DNA of 64,000 nucleotides from JACMNW01 sp963708425 (GTDB lineage Bacteria > Pseudomonadota > Alphaproteobacteria > Rhodobacterales > Rhodobacteraceae), in assembly GCA_963708425.1 (NCBI GenBank), contig OY970206.1:372001-436000 (forward strand). The letters run 5' to 3'. A model generated the notes under the pieces. It worked only from the letters and a program-made list of their open reading frames with translations, made no database searches and was not told the DNA's origin. Every line of letters starts with the position of its first letter. The stretch's first letter is position 1. The translations under genes were made by a program, and so were the position numbers. Shown here in pieces: positions 35,828-45,189 of this stretch.

Positions 35828-36949
35828 ATGAAGGTCACGATCCACAGCCTCTTTCAATACTTGCTGGAAACCACGAGCGCGTCACCCGAGGCGATTGTCG
35901 GATTTTCACTGTCGAGTTCGCCCACTTTGGGGGAGTTTCTGAGTGATCTGGACCCGAACCTATCGCTGGATTGGAATCAAGCGTCATTTCGCGGCCTGCC
36001 TGCGTTGCGGGCCCGGGTTTTGGCGCAGGCGCGGTTGGCCGGGATTTGTCAGCCTGATGATGTGTTGATTACGGCAGGGGCGGCCGAGGCGAACTATCTG
36101 GCCATTCGGCAGCTGGTGCAGGCGGGCGATCAAATCGTCACCGAAACGCCCGGATGGCCGCAGGCTGCGGTATTGGCCAAGGCGATTGGGGCAGAATTGA
36201 CGGTGGTGCAGCGATCCGAGGCAGATGGCTGGCGTTTGCCGCTGGACGTGCTGAAACGAGCGGTGACGGGGCGGACCAAGCTGATTTTCCTGTCGAATCC
36301 TAATAACCCAACTGGGCAATTGATGACGGCGGATGATCTGGCCGAAGTGGTGCGGATTGCCGACTGCGTTGGGGCATGGCTGATTGTGGATGAGGTTTAT
36401 GCCGGGCTTGAGTGGGCTGGGCCGAGGGCACCAAGCGTTGCGGGACTTTACGCGCGTGGGATAACCACAGGCAGCGTTTCCAAAGCGTTGGGGCTGCAGG
36501 GGCTGCGGACAGGGTGGATGATTTGTCGCGATGCTGGGTTGATCATGGACGCGCTGATATTACGCGAAAATTCCAGTGAAATCATGAACATATTGGGGGA
36601 AGTTATCGCGGAAATCGCGCTGCGGCCGGAACGGTTGACGGCGGCATTGGCGCGTGCACGACGCGAGGCGCAGACAAATCTGGCGCGATTGGACCAATTT
36701 GTCGGGCAGGAAACCAGTCTTTCGTGGGTGAAACCAGAGGCGGGATTGATCGGCCTGGCGCGCCTGCCGGACGGCATCGAGTCCGATGAGTTTGCGCGGC
36801 GATTGCTGGCGGAGCCGTATCGGACGTTCCTGCTGCCAGGGTCAGCCTATGATCAACCACAGCACATTCGGCTTGGTGTTGGTGGTGGCAAAAGTGTTGA
36901 TCTGGAACGAGGGCTGCACAGGGTAGCGCGGCTATTATCGGAGTGGTGA
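35828..36949 (+). CDS. PLP-dependent class I/II aminotransferase
   Basis: A 373-residue fold-type I enzyme. It has the substrate stretch FLSNPNNPTGQL, cofactor residues in IVDEVYAGLEW, the PLP-binding lysine in GSVSKALGLQGLRTGW, and the C-terminal Arg region (IRLGVGG). It resembles the branch with capreomycidine or threonine-phosphate enzymes, but the substrate is not evident. It overlaps the convergent DUF7742 gene by 15 bases. Confidence 0.85.
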   Translation: MKVTIHSLFQYLLETTSASPEAIVGFSLSSSPTLGEFLSDLDPNLSLDWNQASFRGLPALRARVLAQARLAGICQPDDVLITAGAAEANYLAIRQLVQAGDQIVTETPGWPQAAVLAKAIGAELTVVQRSEADGWRLPLDVLKRAVTGRTKLIFLSNPNNPTGQLMTADDLAEVVRIADCVGAWLIVDEVYAGLEWAGPRAPSVAGLYARGITTGSVSKALGLQGLRTGWMICRDAGLIMDALILRENSSEIMNILGEVIAEIALRPERLTAALARARREAQTNLARLDQFVGQETSLSWVKPEAGLIGLARLPDGIESDEFARRLLAEPYRTFLLPGSAYDQPQHIRLGVGGGKSVDLERGLHRVARLLSEW

Positions 36950-37249
36950 TTTGCGGGGCGGAATAGCCACGTTCCGACGGCAGATGATCGCGGCAATCAC
37001 CAATTGCAGCGTCTGCAGATAGTCGATGTCAGATGCGAAAGGCTCGGCAATCTGAGGTTCAAAATTTGCGCGGACCATCAGGCTGCCATTGCCCCAAACG
37101 GGGTGCGGCTTTGCTAGGCGCTTGTGAAAATGATGGGCCGCGTCGGCTTGCCGGATCATCGTCTCCAGCAAACCCACGCGGGCATCAAGCGGCACGGCCA
37201 AAAGCGCGCGTGCCGCTGCAATGATGTCACCATGCAGGATTGTCCGCAT
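36935..37249 (-). CDS. DUF7742-type small protein at the end of the GTA cluster
   Basis: A 104-residue protein starting MRTILHGDIIAAARALLAVP, with HHFHKRLAKPHPVWGNGSLM near the middle. Similar small proteins lie directly behind the GTA host-specificity gene in Rhodobacterales, as I recall; the function is unknown. It begins 7 bases after the g15 stop on the same strand, so it is probably co-transcribed with the GTA. Whether it has a GTA role is not known to me. Confidence 0.65.
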   Translation of the reverse strand: MRTILHGDIIAAARALLAVPLDARVGLLETMIRQADAAHHFHKRLAKPHPVWGNGSLMVRANFEPQIAEPFASDIDYLQTLQLVIAAIICRRNVAIPPRKSPLR

Positions 37250-37256
37250 TCAGGTG

Positions 37257-40200
37257 CTACGCCGAAACCTGAAGACTGCGGAACGGTCCGGCACCAAAGC
37301 GATCAGATACCTGTGCTACATCAATGCGATATGCGCCGATGATACCATCGCTGGCCAGTGCTGCCGACGGGTAAATCCACGTCGGCACTGCAACCGTTTC
37401 CTCGCGCAGGACGATGTCGGCTTGCAGCACGCGCACGACGTAGCTTTCCGCGTTTTCCCCTAATGGCACCTCGGGCGATTGCCAGTTGCCACCATCAATG
37501 CGCGTGCGCCTGATCCATGAAACGCTCAGGTCACCGGACGGGTCTTCGACGGCCGCCAAATGGGCAACCGGATAGGGGCGCAATCCGATACCATCAAACG
37601 CTTCGATTTTGAGAACCACGGCCGGGTCATCGTAGCCTCGACCCGCAGCACCAATGCGGTAATAGCGCGCCAGACCGCGCGCCGAGAGCGCGAGGTCGAT
37701 CTGCTGCGGTGCCTGATCCAGCAAAACGACCGTACTGCCGACCGGCCATTGTACCGGCATAATTCCATCGGTGCCCTGCTGGCCGCGCAGCCGCAGGTTT
37801 AGATCGTAGGTCGAAGGTGCGACCAGAACCGCCTCGGCGAACTGCAATATCTCCCAGCGTGCCGGACTGCCGTCACCAATGGCAATAGCGTTTGCGCCGT
37901 TCAGCACGGCTAATTCGTCGGCTGAACTCAACGTCCCACCAACGATTTTCACGCGCAGGGCCGGACCCCTATCCCACAGACCGGGCGGGGCAGCCGCCAG
38001 AACAGTTTCGGTCGTGCCCATAACAGACGGGGCGGCAAGCAGGCGGTTCAGTTCGTAACCGGCATCCGCAGCCGCACTCCACACCGCCACTGATCCCGGC
38101 CAAGGATCGGCGGTCACGGCCACATGCGGTGCGTGGGCGACCTCATCGCCATTCAGCAATGGCAGATCCAGAAAAACCGGAAACACCGGCACCGGCGCTG
38201 TAAACCCCCGCGGGATCACCCGTTCATCGGTGCCATCACTTGGCTGGTAAATCCCTGCCTCAACCCGAACGGCCTCGATCAGTTGCGCGTCAGTTTGCTC
38301 CACACGGTCAATGCGGTAACGCTTGCCCTCCAGTGCCACTACATCGCCAGCACCCAGCAGCAGCGCCGACTTCGGCAAGGCAAACCGCGCCGTATCACGG
38401 GCCACGCGTGCTTCGGTCAGCCAACGCTCGGCGATTGATCGCGCCTCGCCAGCCGTCAGAACCAAGCCCATATCGGTTTGCGAGACGGTCAGGCTAGTAT
38501 CGTCGGGGAACATCGCTTCCGTCTGGCGCACCTCGTAGCTGCCTTCGCTTTCGATAAAGCCAAGTCTGATCTTGCCCGCCATCTCCGCCTCTGGCGCGCG
38601 GACCGTTTCAACCGTGCCGTCAAGCTCGGTTGATTGCGCCAACAGCGCGCGATCCAGAACTGCCGTCAGTTGCCCGTCCCGCATTTTGAAACGCAATGTC
38701 CCGTCCCGCTCCACTGCCTCAAAGCCATAGGCCAGCATCAGCGGCTGCAACGCCGCGCGGGCTGATCCGACATCGGCTTGCGCATAGCCGCGCACCAGAC
38801 CAAACACCTCGGAAACATCAAAGCTGCTGACAGCAGACCGCTCGCAAATCTCGGCCACAACGGATGCCAAAGCCTGAGTCGAAACCCGGCCATTCAACCA
38901 ATGGCCCCGCGCGTAATTTGCGCCGTCGCTCCACAACGGGTTGCCGGGAAATTCGGGGAATGGCCGCGCGTCCCAAGTCCATACGTGCGCATGATCCATA
39001 TCCAGCATCGGCCCGGAATACAGCGACGAGACGGGGTTATTCGTGCTATCCGCCCAGTAATCGGCCTGCGCGCGCAGGTATTGCATCTGAATCAGGTCGT
39101 CACGGCGACCGTTGGAAAACGCTGGCAAACCGGATTCTGATGACTTTACATCAATAAACCGGTTCGGTTGATTGCTGCCCTTATCGACGGCAGCACAACC
39201 ATACTCGGTAAATCTTATTGGCTTCGATCCCGGCACCCAAGCGGTCGGCACTGCCGCGCGAACGCCAGCTGTCCGATCATGGTGCAGGTTCGACCACCAG
39301 CCTTTCAGGTCTTTGTAGCGAAACACCCATGCCTCGCCATAAGCGCCATCAGTGATCGGCAATCGAACCTGTGCTGCCGCCCCTTCGGGGCTGTCATAGT
39401 ACCAATCAAACCCCTCGCCACCGGCAATATTGGCCTTGAGGTAGCTTAACCGATGAATAGCACCTTCACTTGCGTCCGCATGGTCTTCTCCGTCACGCCA
39501 ATCCGACGCTGGCATGTAATTGTCGATACCGATGAAGTCGATGTTAGGGTCGGCCCACAACGGATCGAGGTGAAAATACACATCGCCGCCGGTTTGATAG
39601 CCAAAGTATTCGGTCCAGTCCGACGCATAGCTGATTTTGGTTGATGGCCCCAGAATGCCCCGCACATCTGCCGCCAACTGCCGCAGCGCCTGCACGGCGG
39701 GAAAGCTGTCCGCCGCACCGCGAATTTGCGTCATACCGCGCATTTCAGACCCGATGCAAAACGCATCCACACCGCCGGCCAGCGCGCATAACTTGGCATA
39801 GTGCAGCACGAAGCGGCGATATTTCCATTCGACCGGCCCGGAATAATGCACTGCACCTGACACGATCGAAAAATGCGCGGGCTGTGCACTGCCAAAGAAC
39901 GCCGTTACTTCAGCCGCCGCGGCCGCAGATCGGTCGGTCGATCCCGCCTGCCCCGGCGCTTTGGCCAGCGTGATCCGGCCACGCCATGGCAAAACCGGTT
40001 GGTCAAAGGCATCGGATGCCGGGTCTGGCAAACCATTATATGCAAGCTGATCCATCAATATGAACGGATAGAACATCACCTCCTGCCCGCCCGACCTGAT
40101 CGCCTGAATCGCTTCGATCACTGACCGGTCAGTCGGCGACCCACCATACACAGATTTGTCGTCAATCCGTGGCACCTGAACTGCCAGCGCCCGCGAAACT

Positions 40201-41147
40201 CCGGAAACGTTCCACGGCATACCAACGCCGTCATAGGTCGATTGCTCGACCTTCGGCTGCACCTTGCAGACGCCGCAACGCAGATCATCGCCGAACCAAG
40301 ACACTACCAGCGATACTGACCCACAGTTCGGCAGTTCATCGCGCAGCTGATCCAGCGAGCTTGTGAAGTCGGTCTTGCCACTGGCCGAATTGACGTTGGC
40401 GGAACGGTTCTTCCCCAGCCCTTCGTTGTAATGCACCGCCGTCGTTGCCAGCGCATATTCACCAGTTCCGGGTATCAATGCCACAGCCCGCACAGCGCGC
40501 GGCAGATCAATCACATCATCGGCAAACGCGCCTTGGGCGGGGCGCACCACTTCGAAGGTAAACTGCGGCACCCGGTTGCCATAGGCCGACAGCTCCAGAT
40601 CCTCGATCACCACGTAAGCAATGCCGCGATACGATGGCGCCCTGCCCGCACCTTCGACAGCCGAAATCTTGGGGTCGGGAAGTTGGGTTTCAGACCCGGT
40701 ATAGACACGCAGGTTCAACGACTCCGGCGCCACTTCCAGCCCATCGGCCCATACCCGGCCCACCCGCGTGATCTCCCCCTCACACAAAGCCACCGCAATG
40801 CTGACAGAGTAGGAATATGTCGTGGTCTTGGGCTTTGGTGCCCCCTTACCCCCGGTCCGCCGTGTGTTTTCCTGAAATTCCGTGGCCCAGATCACCTGCC
40901 CCGCCACCCGCATCCGGCCCCACAGCTGCGGCACGGCGGACCCTTCGCTTGCCCCCATCAGGCGAAAGCGATCAATCCGCCCGACTTCGACGGCTTCCGA
41001 CCCCGCCCCCATCAAACGCTGGTCGATCACCCGGCCAAGCGTGGCACCAATGGCCCGCCCGATAACCGCACCTGACAGGCCAAGTACCGTACCGCCAAAG
41101 CCGGCACCAAGCGCCGCCCCAGCCGCTGAAAGCAGAATCGTGGCCAT
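37257..41147 (-). CDS. GTA host-specificity / tail tip protein (g15)
   Basis: A 1296-residue tail-tip hub protein, homologue of rcc01698. The N-terminal part has a Gly-rich hydrophobic start (AAGAALGAGFGGTVLGLSGAVIG). The centre holds a TIM-barrel glycoside-hydrolase-like domain (~420-740; FCIGSEMRGMTQIRG, IDFIGIDNYMP), and a phage-tail 3-like domain follows. It ends with a receptor- or wall-contacting region. The length equals the family. It starts directly after the g14 stop. The hydrolase-like barrel may digest the cell surface during entry. Confidence 0.95.
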   Translation of the reverse strand: MATILLSAAGAALGAGFGGTVLGLSGAVIGRAIGATLGRVIDQRLMGAGSEAVEVGRIDRFRLMGASEGSAVPQLWGRMRVAGQVIWATEFQENTRRTGGKGAPKPKTTTYSYSVSIAVALCEGEITRVGRVWADGLEVAPESLNLRVYTGSETQLPDPKISAVEGAGRAPSYRGIAYVVIEDLELSAYGNRVPQFTFEVVRPAQGAFADDVIDLPRAVRAVALIPGTGEYALATTAVHYNEGLGKNRSANVNSASGKTDFTSSLDQLRDELPNCGSVSLVVSWFGDDLRCGVCKVQPKVEQSTYDGVGMPWNVSGVSRALAVQVPRIDDKSVYGGSPTDRSVIEAIQAIRSGGQEVMFYPFILMDQLAYNGLPDPASDAFDQPVLPWRGRITLAKAPGQAGSTDRSAAAAAEVTAFFGSAQPAHFSIVSGAVHYSGPVEWKYRRFVLHYAKLCALAGGVDAFCIGSEMRGMTQIRGAADSFPAVQALRQLAADVRGILGPSTKISYASDWTEYFGYQTGGDVYFHLDPLWADPNIDFIGIDNYMPASDWRDGEDHADASEGAIHRLSYLKANIAGGEGFDWYYDSPEGAAAQVRLPITDGAYGEAWVFRYKDLKGWWSNLHHDRTAGVRAAVPTAWVPGSKPIRFTEYGCAAVDKGSNQPNRFIDVKSSESGLPAFSNGRRDDLIQMQYLRAQADYWADSTNNPVSSLYSGPMLDMDHAHVWTWDARPFPEFPGNPLWSDGANYARGHWLNGRVSTQALASVVAEICERSAVSSFDVSEVFGLVRGYAQADVGSARAALQPLMLAYGFEAVERDGTLRFKMRDGQLTAVLDRALLAQSTELDGTVETVRAPEAEMAGKIRLGFIESEGSYEVRQTEAMFPDDTSLTVSQTDMGLVLTAGEARSIAERWLTEARVARDTARFALPKSALLLGAGDVVALEGKRYRIDRVEQTDAQLIEAVRVEAGIYQPSDGTDERVIPRGFTAPVPVFPVFLDLPLLNGDEVAHAPHVAVTADPWPGSVAVWSAAADAGYELNRLLAAPSVMGTTETVLAAAPPGLWDRGPALRVKIVGGTLSSADELAVLNGANAIAIGDGSPARWEILQFAEAVLVAPSTYDLNLRLRGQQGTDGIMPVQWPVGSTVVLLDQAPQQIDLALSARGLARYYRIGAAGRGYDDPAVVLKIEAFDGIGLRPYPVAHLAAVEDPSGDLSVSWIRRTRIDGGNWQSPEVPLGENAESYVVRVLQADIVLREETVAVPTWIYPSAALASDGIIGAYRIDVAQVSDRFGAGPFRSLQVSA

Positions 41148-41591
41148 TCACCGCACTCCCGTAGGAAATTCAAATTTTGCCGCCACCCGGCGCAACCAAG
41201 GCGCCGAAAGCGGGCTCTCAATCACCCCATGCCCGGTATAGGCGTGGATGAAGCTGGCCTCCGGCCCAACGCGCGACACAATGCCCAGATGCTTGGCAAC
41301 CGCCCCCGTTCGCATCCGAAACAGCAGCACATCGCCGGGGGCCACATCGCACCCCGGCACCTCGATCAGCCAACGCCGCGCCGCTTGCCACAGTTCTTCG
41401 TTATTTCCAGGCTCGGACCAATCCTGCGTATAGGCAGGCACCGTTTCCGGCTCCGGCCCACAAACCGCACACCAGACGCCGCGCAAAAGCCCCAGACAAT
41501 CCGTCCCTGCCCCCAGCACCGCCGCCTGATGCACATACGGCGTGCCGATCCAGCGCCGCGCCTCGGCCACAACCGCCTGTTCCGGCATCAT
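41148..41591 (-). CDS. GTA peptidase, NlpC/P60 family (g14)
   Basis: A 147-residue cell-wall peptidase of the tail, homologue of rcc01697. The catalytic Cys is in GTDCLGLLRG (near 32) and the His in AKHLGIVSR. I chose the ATG at 41591, which overlaps the g13 stop (ATGATG); the longer frame to 41669 only translates g13 in another frame. It probably opens peptidoglycan during DNA delivery. Confidence 0.94.
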   Translation of the reverse strand: MMPEQAVVAEARRWIGTPYVHQAAVLGAGTDCLGLLRGVWCAVCGPEPETVPAYTQDWSEPGNNEELWQAARRWLIEVPGCDVAPGDVLLFRMRTGAVAKHLGIVSRVGPEASFIHAYTGHGVIESPLSAPWLRRVAAKFEFPTGVR

Positions 41592-42499
41592 CTGAACGAC
41601 CCGCCAGAATTGGGCAACAAACTGCGCCCTTGATTGGCCCGCGATGACACCGGGTAAGAAGTCAACCAATCCTCACCCGGAATATGCGGAAACCCGCGAA
41701 AGTTCAGGAAATTGGCAAATTTCACCCGGCACGTCTCGGCTCGCTTATCACAGCCCGCTTCAATGCGGATCACATCACCTGCAACCAAATCCGACCCCAG
41801 CGATTGCCACAGTTCTATCTCGCGCCCGGCCCCGACAATCCGGTCATTCTTCACCACGCCAACCAGACCAGCGGCCACGCCTGTCACTCCAACCAGCCGC
41901 CCGCGTTCAAACCAACGGTCATCAAACCCAACAAAACTGGCAAACCTGAAAATCCGCTGATCAATCACCTCTTCAACAGCGCGCTCGGCAAAATACCCCG
42001 GCTGCGTCAGATCAAACCGACACGACCCATCCCCCAAAACCGCCGAACAACTGCGCTGATACGCCAGTCCCTGCGGTTGGTTCAGGCTTTCGGTCAGCCC
42101 ACGCAGCTCTGCCTGAAACGCACCACCGGCCCGCGATACCTCGCCAAAACTGCCGCGAAACTGCAAGACACGCTGATCCACATCGGCCCAGTTGACGATC
42201 CAGGCCCGCACTTCCGCGCCATCAAACCGCCCCGCCAACAAATCCGCCTCGGTGACTGACGCCGCCGTCAACGCCCCGATCGCCTCGGTATTGTCTACCG
42301 ACAGGCCAGTGGTCTGCTGCAACGCCCGCGCGGTCAGGCCGGAGCTTGCCAGAAACGCCACGCCCTCAAACGACAAATCGCGGTCATGGTCGGTAAACCC
42401 GTAAACCGTGCCATCCCGGCGCACCACGGCCCAAGCCCGACAAACCGTCGTGGCCCCGGTGGCCAGATGCGCATAAAGCCCCTCCGCGCCCGCCGTCAA
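41588..42499 (-). CDS. GTA tail protein, DUF2163/phage BR0599 family (g13)
   Basis: A 303-residue baseplate/hub protein, homologue of rcc01696. Typical stretches are VYGFTDHDRDLSFEGVAF near the N-terminus, RSCSAVLGDGSCRFDL, and a C-terminal Fe-S binding pattern with paired Cys residues (IEAGCDKRAETC) and NFRGFPHIPGED. Start and stop overlap g12 and g14. Confidence 0.94.
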   Translation of the reverse strand: MTAGAEGLYAHLATGATTVCRAWAVVRRDGTVYGFTDHDRDLSFEGVAFLASSGLTARALQQTTGLSVDNTEAIGALTAASVTEADLLAGRFDGAEVRAWIVNWADVDQRVLQFRGSFGEVSRAGGAFQAELRGLTESLNQPQGLAYQRSCSAVLGDGSCRFDLTQPGYFAERAVEEVIDQRIFRFASFVGFDDRWFERGRLVGVTGVAAGLVGVVKNDRIVGAGREIELWQSLGSDLVAGDVIRIEAGCDKRAETCRVKFANFLNFRGFPHIPGEDWLTSYPVSSRANQGRSLLPNSGGSFR

Positions 42500-43128
42500 A
42501 CCCGAACCTCCACAACCGGCACATTCGGCACTTCACCCGCCTGAAACGACTGCACTGATGTCTGAATGCGGTCGGTGTCAAACCGCACCGGCACATCAAA
42601 CTCAAACCCGGCCGTCACTTGCACACCAATCGCTGGCGGCACTGCAAAGCTGATCAGCCCGGTTGCGCCGTCCACCGTATATTCCAGACTGTCCACCTTC
42701 GGATCGCCCGCCACCGCCACGCGCACCGTGCCGATCACTGGTTTCACAATCGGACGCACATAGGTCTGCTGCCCCGACCGATAGGTTTTCGTCATCGTAA
42801 AAACCGCCGTGACGCCATCCCCAACTGCTATCAACTGATCCTCGTGCCCCACCGTCCCCGACGCCACGCAAGACTTGAAATCCGCCCAGTCTTTCCAGCG
42901 AAACCCGGCCAACTGCCCGCGCCGCGCTTCAAAGAACGCAATCAACGCCTCCACGTCATCCAAAGACCGCAACCCAACCCCCGCGTCATAGCGGCGTCGC
43001 GCATGTGCCCATGGCGAATTGCGTTCCTCAAACCCATTGGCCAGCGTCACAATTTCGGTGCGCCGTTCAGGCCCACCGACCGAGCCAAACGAAAGATTGG
43101 CCGGAAACCGAACATCATGAAACTCCAT
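42496..43128 (-). CDS. GTA distal tail protein, DUF2460 family (g12)
   Basis: A 210-residue homologue of rcc01695. Family features are FPANLSFGSVGGPERRTEI at the start, then NSPWAHARRRYDAGVGLRSLDD and GFRWKDWADFKS. It forms the distal end of the tail tube. It overlaps g13 by 4 bases and follows g11 after 9 bases. Confidence 0.95.
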   Translation of the reverse strand: MEFHDVRFPANLSFGSVGGPERRTEIVTLANGFEERNSPWAHARRRYDAGVGLRSLDDVEALIAFFEARRGQLAGFRWKDWADFKSCVASGTVGHEDQLIAVGDGVTAVFTMTKTYRSGQQTYVRPIVKPVIGTVRVAVAGDPKVDSLEYTVDGATGLISFAVPPAIGVQVTAGFEFDVPVRFDTDRIQTSVQSFQAGEVPNVPVVEVRV

Positions 43129-43137
43129 AATCCGCCC

Positions 43138-43794
43138 TTACCTGTTCCGTTGTCCGCGCGACAATGCGCGCGATGCCTGTGCTGCAATCTGCCCTTGGCT
43201 GCGCTGAAATCCCTGCACATCGGGGGTGGAAATGTTCATCACCACAGTCACTGCACGGCCACCACCACCGCCCGCTTGCACGCCCAAACGCCCGTCCGGG
43301 CCCCGTGCCAGTGGCATAATCGCCTCTGGCCCCGCCTCGCCCATCAACCCGCGCCCGCCCCGCATCGGAAACCCGGTCGGGCTGGTCACCACGCCACCTT
43401 GGGCAAACGGCATCACCCGGCCCTGACTAAACGCTGAACCATTTGCAAACGGCGCAGCACCACCCAGCAACCCATTCAACCCATTGGCAATCAGCCCGCC
43501 CAACGCGTTCTGCACCGGCTTCATCGCAATGCCGTAAACCGTGTCGACAATTGTCTGCCCAACCGATTTCAGCGCATCCGACAGCTTCGCGCCATCAAAC
43601 ACCAGGCCATCAAACGCCCGCCGCAGCCCGCCACCAATCCCGGCGGAAAGCGTGTTCACTTCCTTGCCGGTGAACAGCAACGTATCCCGCATCCGTGCCA
43701 GCTCGCCATCAAACGCCGCCACCATCCCGGCAGTGCCCTCCAGTGACGCCTCCAGCACTGCAATCTGGTCTTCAAGTGTCGCAATATCAGCCAT
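43138..43794 (-). CDS. GTA tape measure protein (g11)
   Basis: A 218-residue homologue of rcc01694 that sets tail length. The first ~60 residues look helical/coiled (ATLEDQIAVLEASLEG). The Gly-rich centre (GGLIANGLNGLLGGAAPFANG) and MPFAQGGVVTSPTGFPMRGG then EAIMPLARGPDGRLGV are the usual signature. It is short, as expected for GTA tails. It overlaps g10.1 by 8 bases. Confidence 0.94.
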   Translation of the reverse strand: MADIATLEDQIAVLEASLEGTAGMVAAFDGELARMRDTLLFTGKEVNTLSAGIGGGLRRAFDGLVFDGAKLSDALKSVGQTIVDTVYGIAMKPVQNALGGLIANGLNGLLGGAAPFANGSAFSQGRVMPFAQGGVVTSPTGFPMRGGRGLMGEAGPEAIMPLARGPDGRLGVQAGGGGGRAVTVVMNISTPDVQGFQRSQGQIAAQASRALSRGQRNR

Positions 43795-43990
43795 GCCCCT
43801 GTCTTTCTCTTGTATCTGGAAACGCCGCCGCCAATTCGGCCAACCGCGCCCGCGTCAACGGTGGGGCGGCATTTTCCGCCCCCAACATGATCCGCAACTC
43901 TATAGGCGATAGCCGCCAGAACGCGTCCGGACTTAAACCAAGCCCCTGCAACCCCGCTCGCATCAGCCCCGCCCAATCGATCAGACTCAT
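43787..43990 (-). CDS. GTA tail assembly chaperone, short protein (g10.1)
   Basis: A 67-residue protein, homologue of rcc01693. It reads MSLIDWAGLMRAGLQGLGLS then PDAFWRLSPIELRIMLGAE, a family pattern also in phage chaperones (TIGR02216). It overlaps g10 by 4 bases (ATGA) and g11 by 8, the usual place for a tail assembly chaperone. Confidence 0.9.
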   Translation of the reverse strand: MSLIDWAGLMRAGLQGLGLSPDAFWRLSPIELRIMLGAENAAPPLTRARLAELAAAFPDTRERQGHG

Positions 43991-44310
43991 GCTTCCCCCG
44001 GCAGTGCGAACGCCCGCGCCAGCAATTCCGCCGCCGCGCGCGCTGCTTCCACCGGCCCGCCACCAATCTCGACTGTGCGCAGATCGGCAGCTGATCCGTT
44101 CCAGCCGCCACCCCGCAACCCTGCCACAATCAGCGCCAGCACATCGCGTGTGCTGATCCGCCCGCCTTCAAACCGCTCGACCAGATCAATCAGCGATCCC
44201 GCCTCAAGGGCTGCTTCCAACTCGGCCAGCGCCCCCAACGTCAACTTCGCCAAATGGCGCTGGCCATCCAGCCAGACCGCCACTTGACCGGCCCAGGGAT
44301 TGCTCATCAC
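43987..44310 (-). CDS. GTA tail assembly chaperone (g10)
   Basis: A 107-residue homologue of rcc01692. Key stretch: AKLTLGALAELEAALEAGSL then RISTRDVLALIVAGLRGGGW. It lies between the major tail protein and g10.1 with 4-base overlaps on both sides. Tail chaperones here are expected to coat the tape measure. Confidence 0.9.
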   Translation of the reverse strand: MMSNPWAGQVAVWLDGQRHLAKLTLGALAELEAALEAGSLIDLVERFEGGRISTRDVLALIVAGLRGGGWNGSAADLRTVEIGGGPVEAARAAAELLARAFALPGEA

Positions 44311-44720
44311 AGCGCCGTAAAGGTCAAAGCCCCGGCTGAGGCCATCGTCATCTCATAGGTGGCCTCGCCGTTATGACTGCCCGCATATTCAATCGCGGCA
44401 ATCTGAAACGCGCCTTCAATCACCCCAAAACTCGGGATAATCACCTGAAACCGCGGCACTTCGCCGTCAAAGAAAATCTGCCGCGCCCGCTCGTCGGTAT
44501 TGGCATCGCGAAACACACCGGAACCAGAGATGGACGCCGACCGCACCCCCGCCCCCGCCAGCAATTCGCGCCAACCGCCGATGCTTTCCAAACTGGTCAC
44601 ATCCACAGTTTCCGCGTTGAAACTGATCCGCGTGGCGCGCAAGCCAGCGATGGTCACAAACTGCCCGTCACCGATCAGGTCCAGCTTGATCAACAGGTCT
44701 TTGCCGCTTTGAACAGCCAT
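44307..44720 (-). CDS. GTA major tail tube protein (g9)
   Basis: A 137-residue homologue of rcc01691 (TIGR02126 family). It starts MAVQSGKDLLIKLDLIGDGQ and has RATRISFNAETVDVTSLES then GGWRELLAGAGVRS, the tail-tube fold pattern. It stands 70 bases after g8, the only sizeable gap in the tail module, which may hold a site for separate expression. Confidence 0.94.
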   Translation of the reverse strand: MAVQSGKDLLIKLDLIGDGQFVTIAGLRATRISFNAETVDVTSLESIGGWRELLAGAGVRSASISGSGVFRDANTDERARQIFFDGEVPRFQVIIPSFGVIEGAFQIAAIEYAGSHNGEATYEMTMASAGALTFTAL

Positions 44721-44790
44721 GAGAAGTCTCCGATATGAAAGGGCGGCACCCGAGGAACTCCCCGCAGGCCATTGAACTTAAAAGACCGTG

Positions 44791-45189
44791 TTAGTCTTGC
44801 ACCCGCGCCATGAACGTCAGATCAATCCGGCGCACATCGCCGTCGGCAATCCGCTTGGCCGCCGCCCGCATAAAGTGCAGGCCCACCAGATGCCCGCGCG
44901 CCAACGTCATTGGCGCATTCACCAGCGCATCAGACACCGCCACCGCAATGGACTTTGCCGCCTGAAACCCGGTCGCATCGCTGATCACCGACACTTGCAA
45001 ACGATGCTCCGCCCCGCCACCAGACTTGTCAGATCGATCCAGCGCATCCTCTGGCCCGATCAACACGAACGTCCCGGTCCCCGCTCCCGGTGGCACCGCA
45101 TCATAAACCGGAACCCCGGTCAGCGACACCGCAGTTGTCAGCCGAGTGTAAATCGCCGCCTGCAAGGCAGCTGCAACACCGTAACTCAT
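44791..45189 (-). CDS. GTA tail terminator protein, DUF3168 (g8)
   Basis: A 132-residue homologue of rcc01690. It begins SYGVAAALQAAIYTRLTT and has VLIGPEDALDRSDKSGGG. I chose the ATG at 45189, which overlaps the g7 stop (ATGA); the frame to 45216 lies inside g7. It joins the tail tube to the head connector. Confidence 0.92.
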   Translation of the reverse strand: MSYGVAAALQAAIYTRLTTAVSLTGVPVYDAVPPGAGTGTFVLIGPEDALDRSDKSGGGAEHRLQVSVISDATGFQAAKSIAVAVSDALVNAPMTLARGHLVGLHFMRAAAKRIADGDVRRIDLTFMARVQD

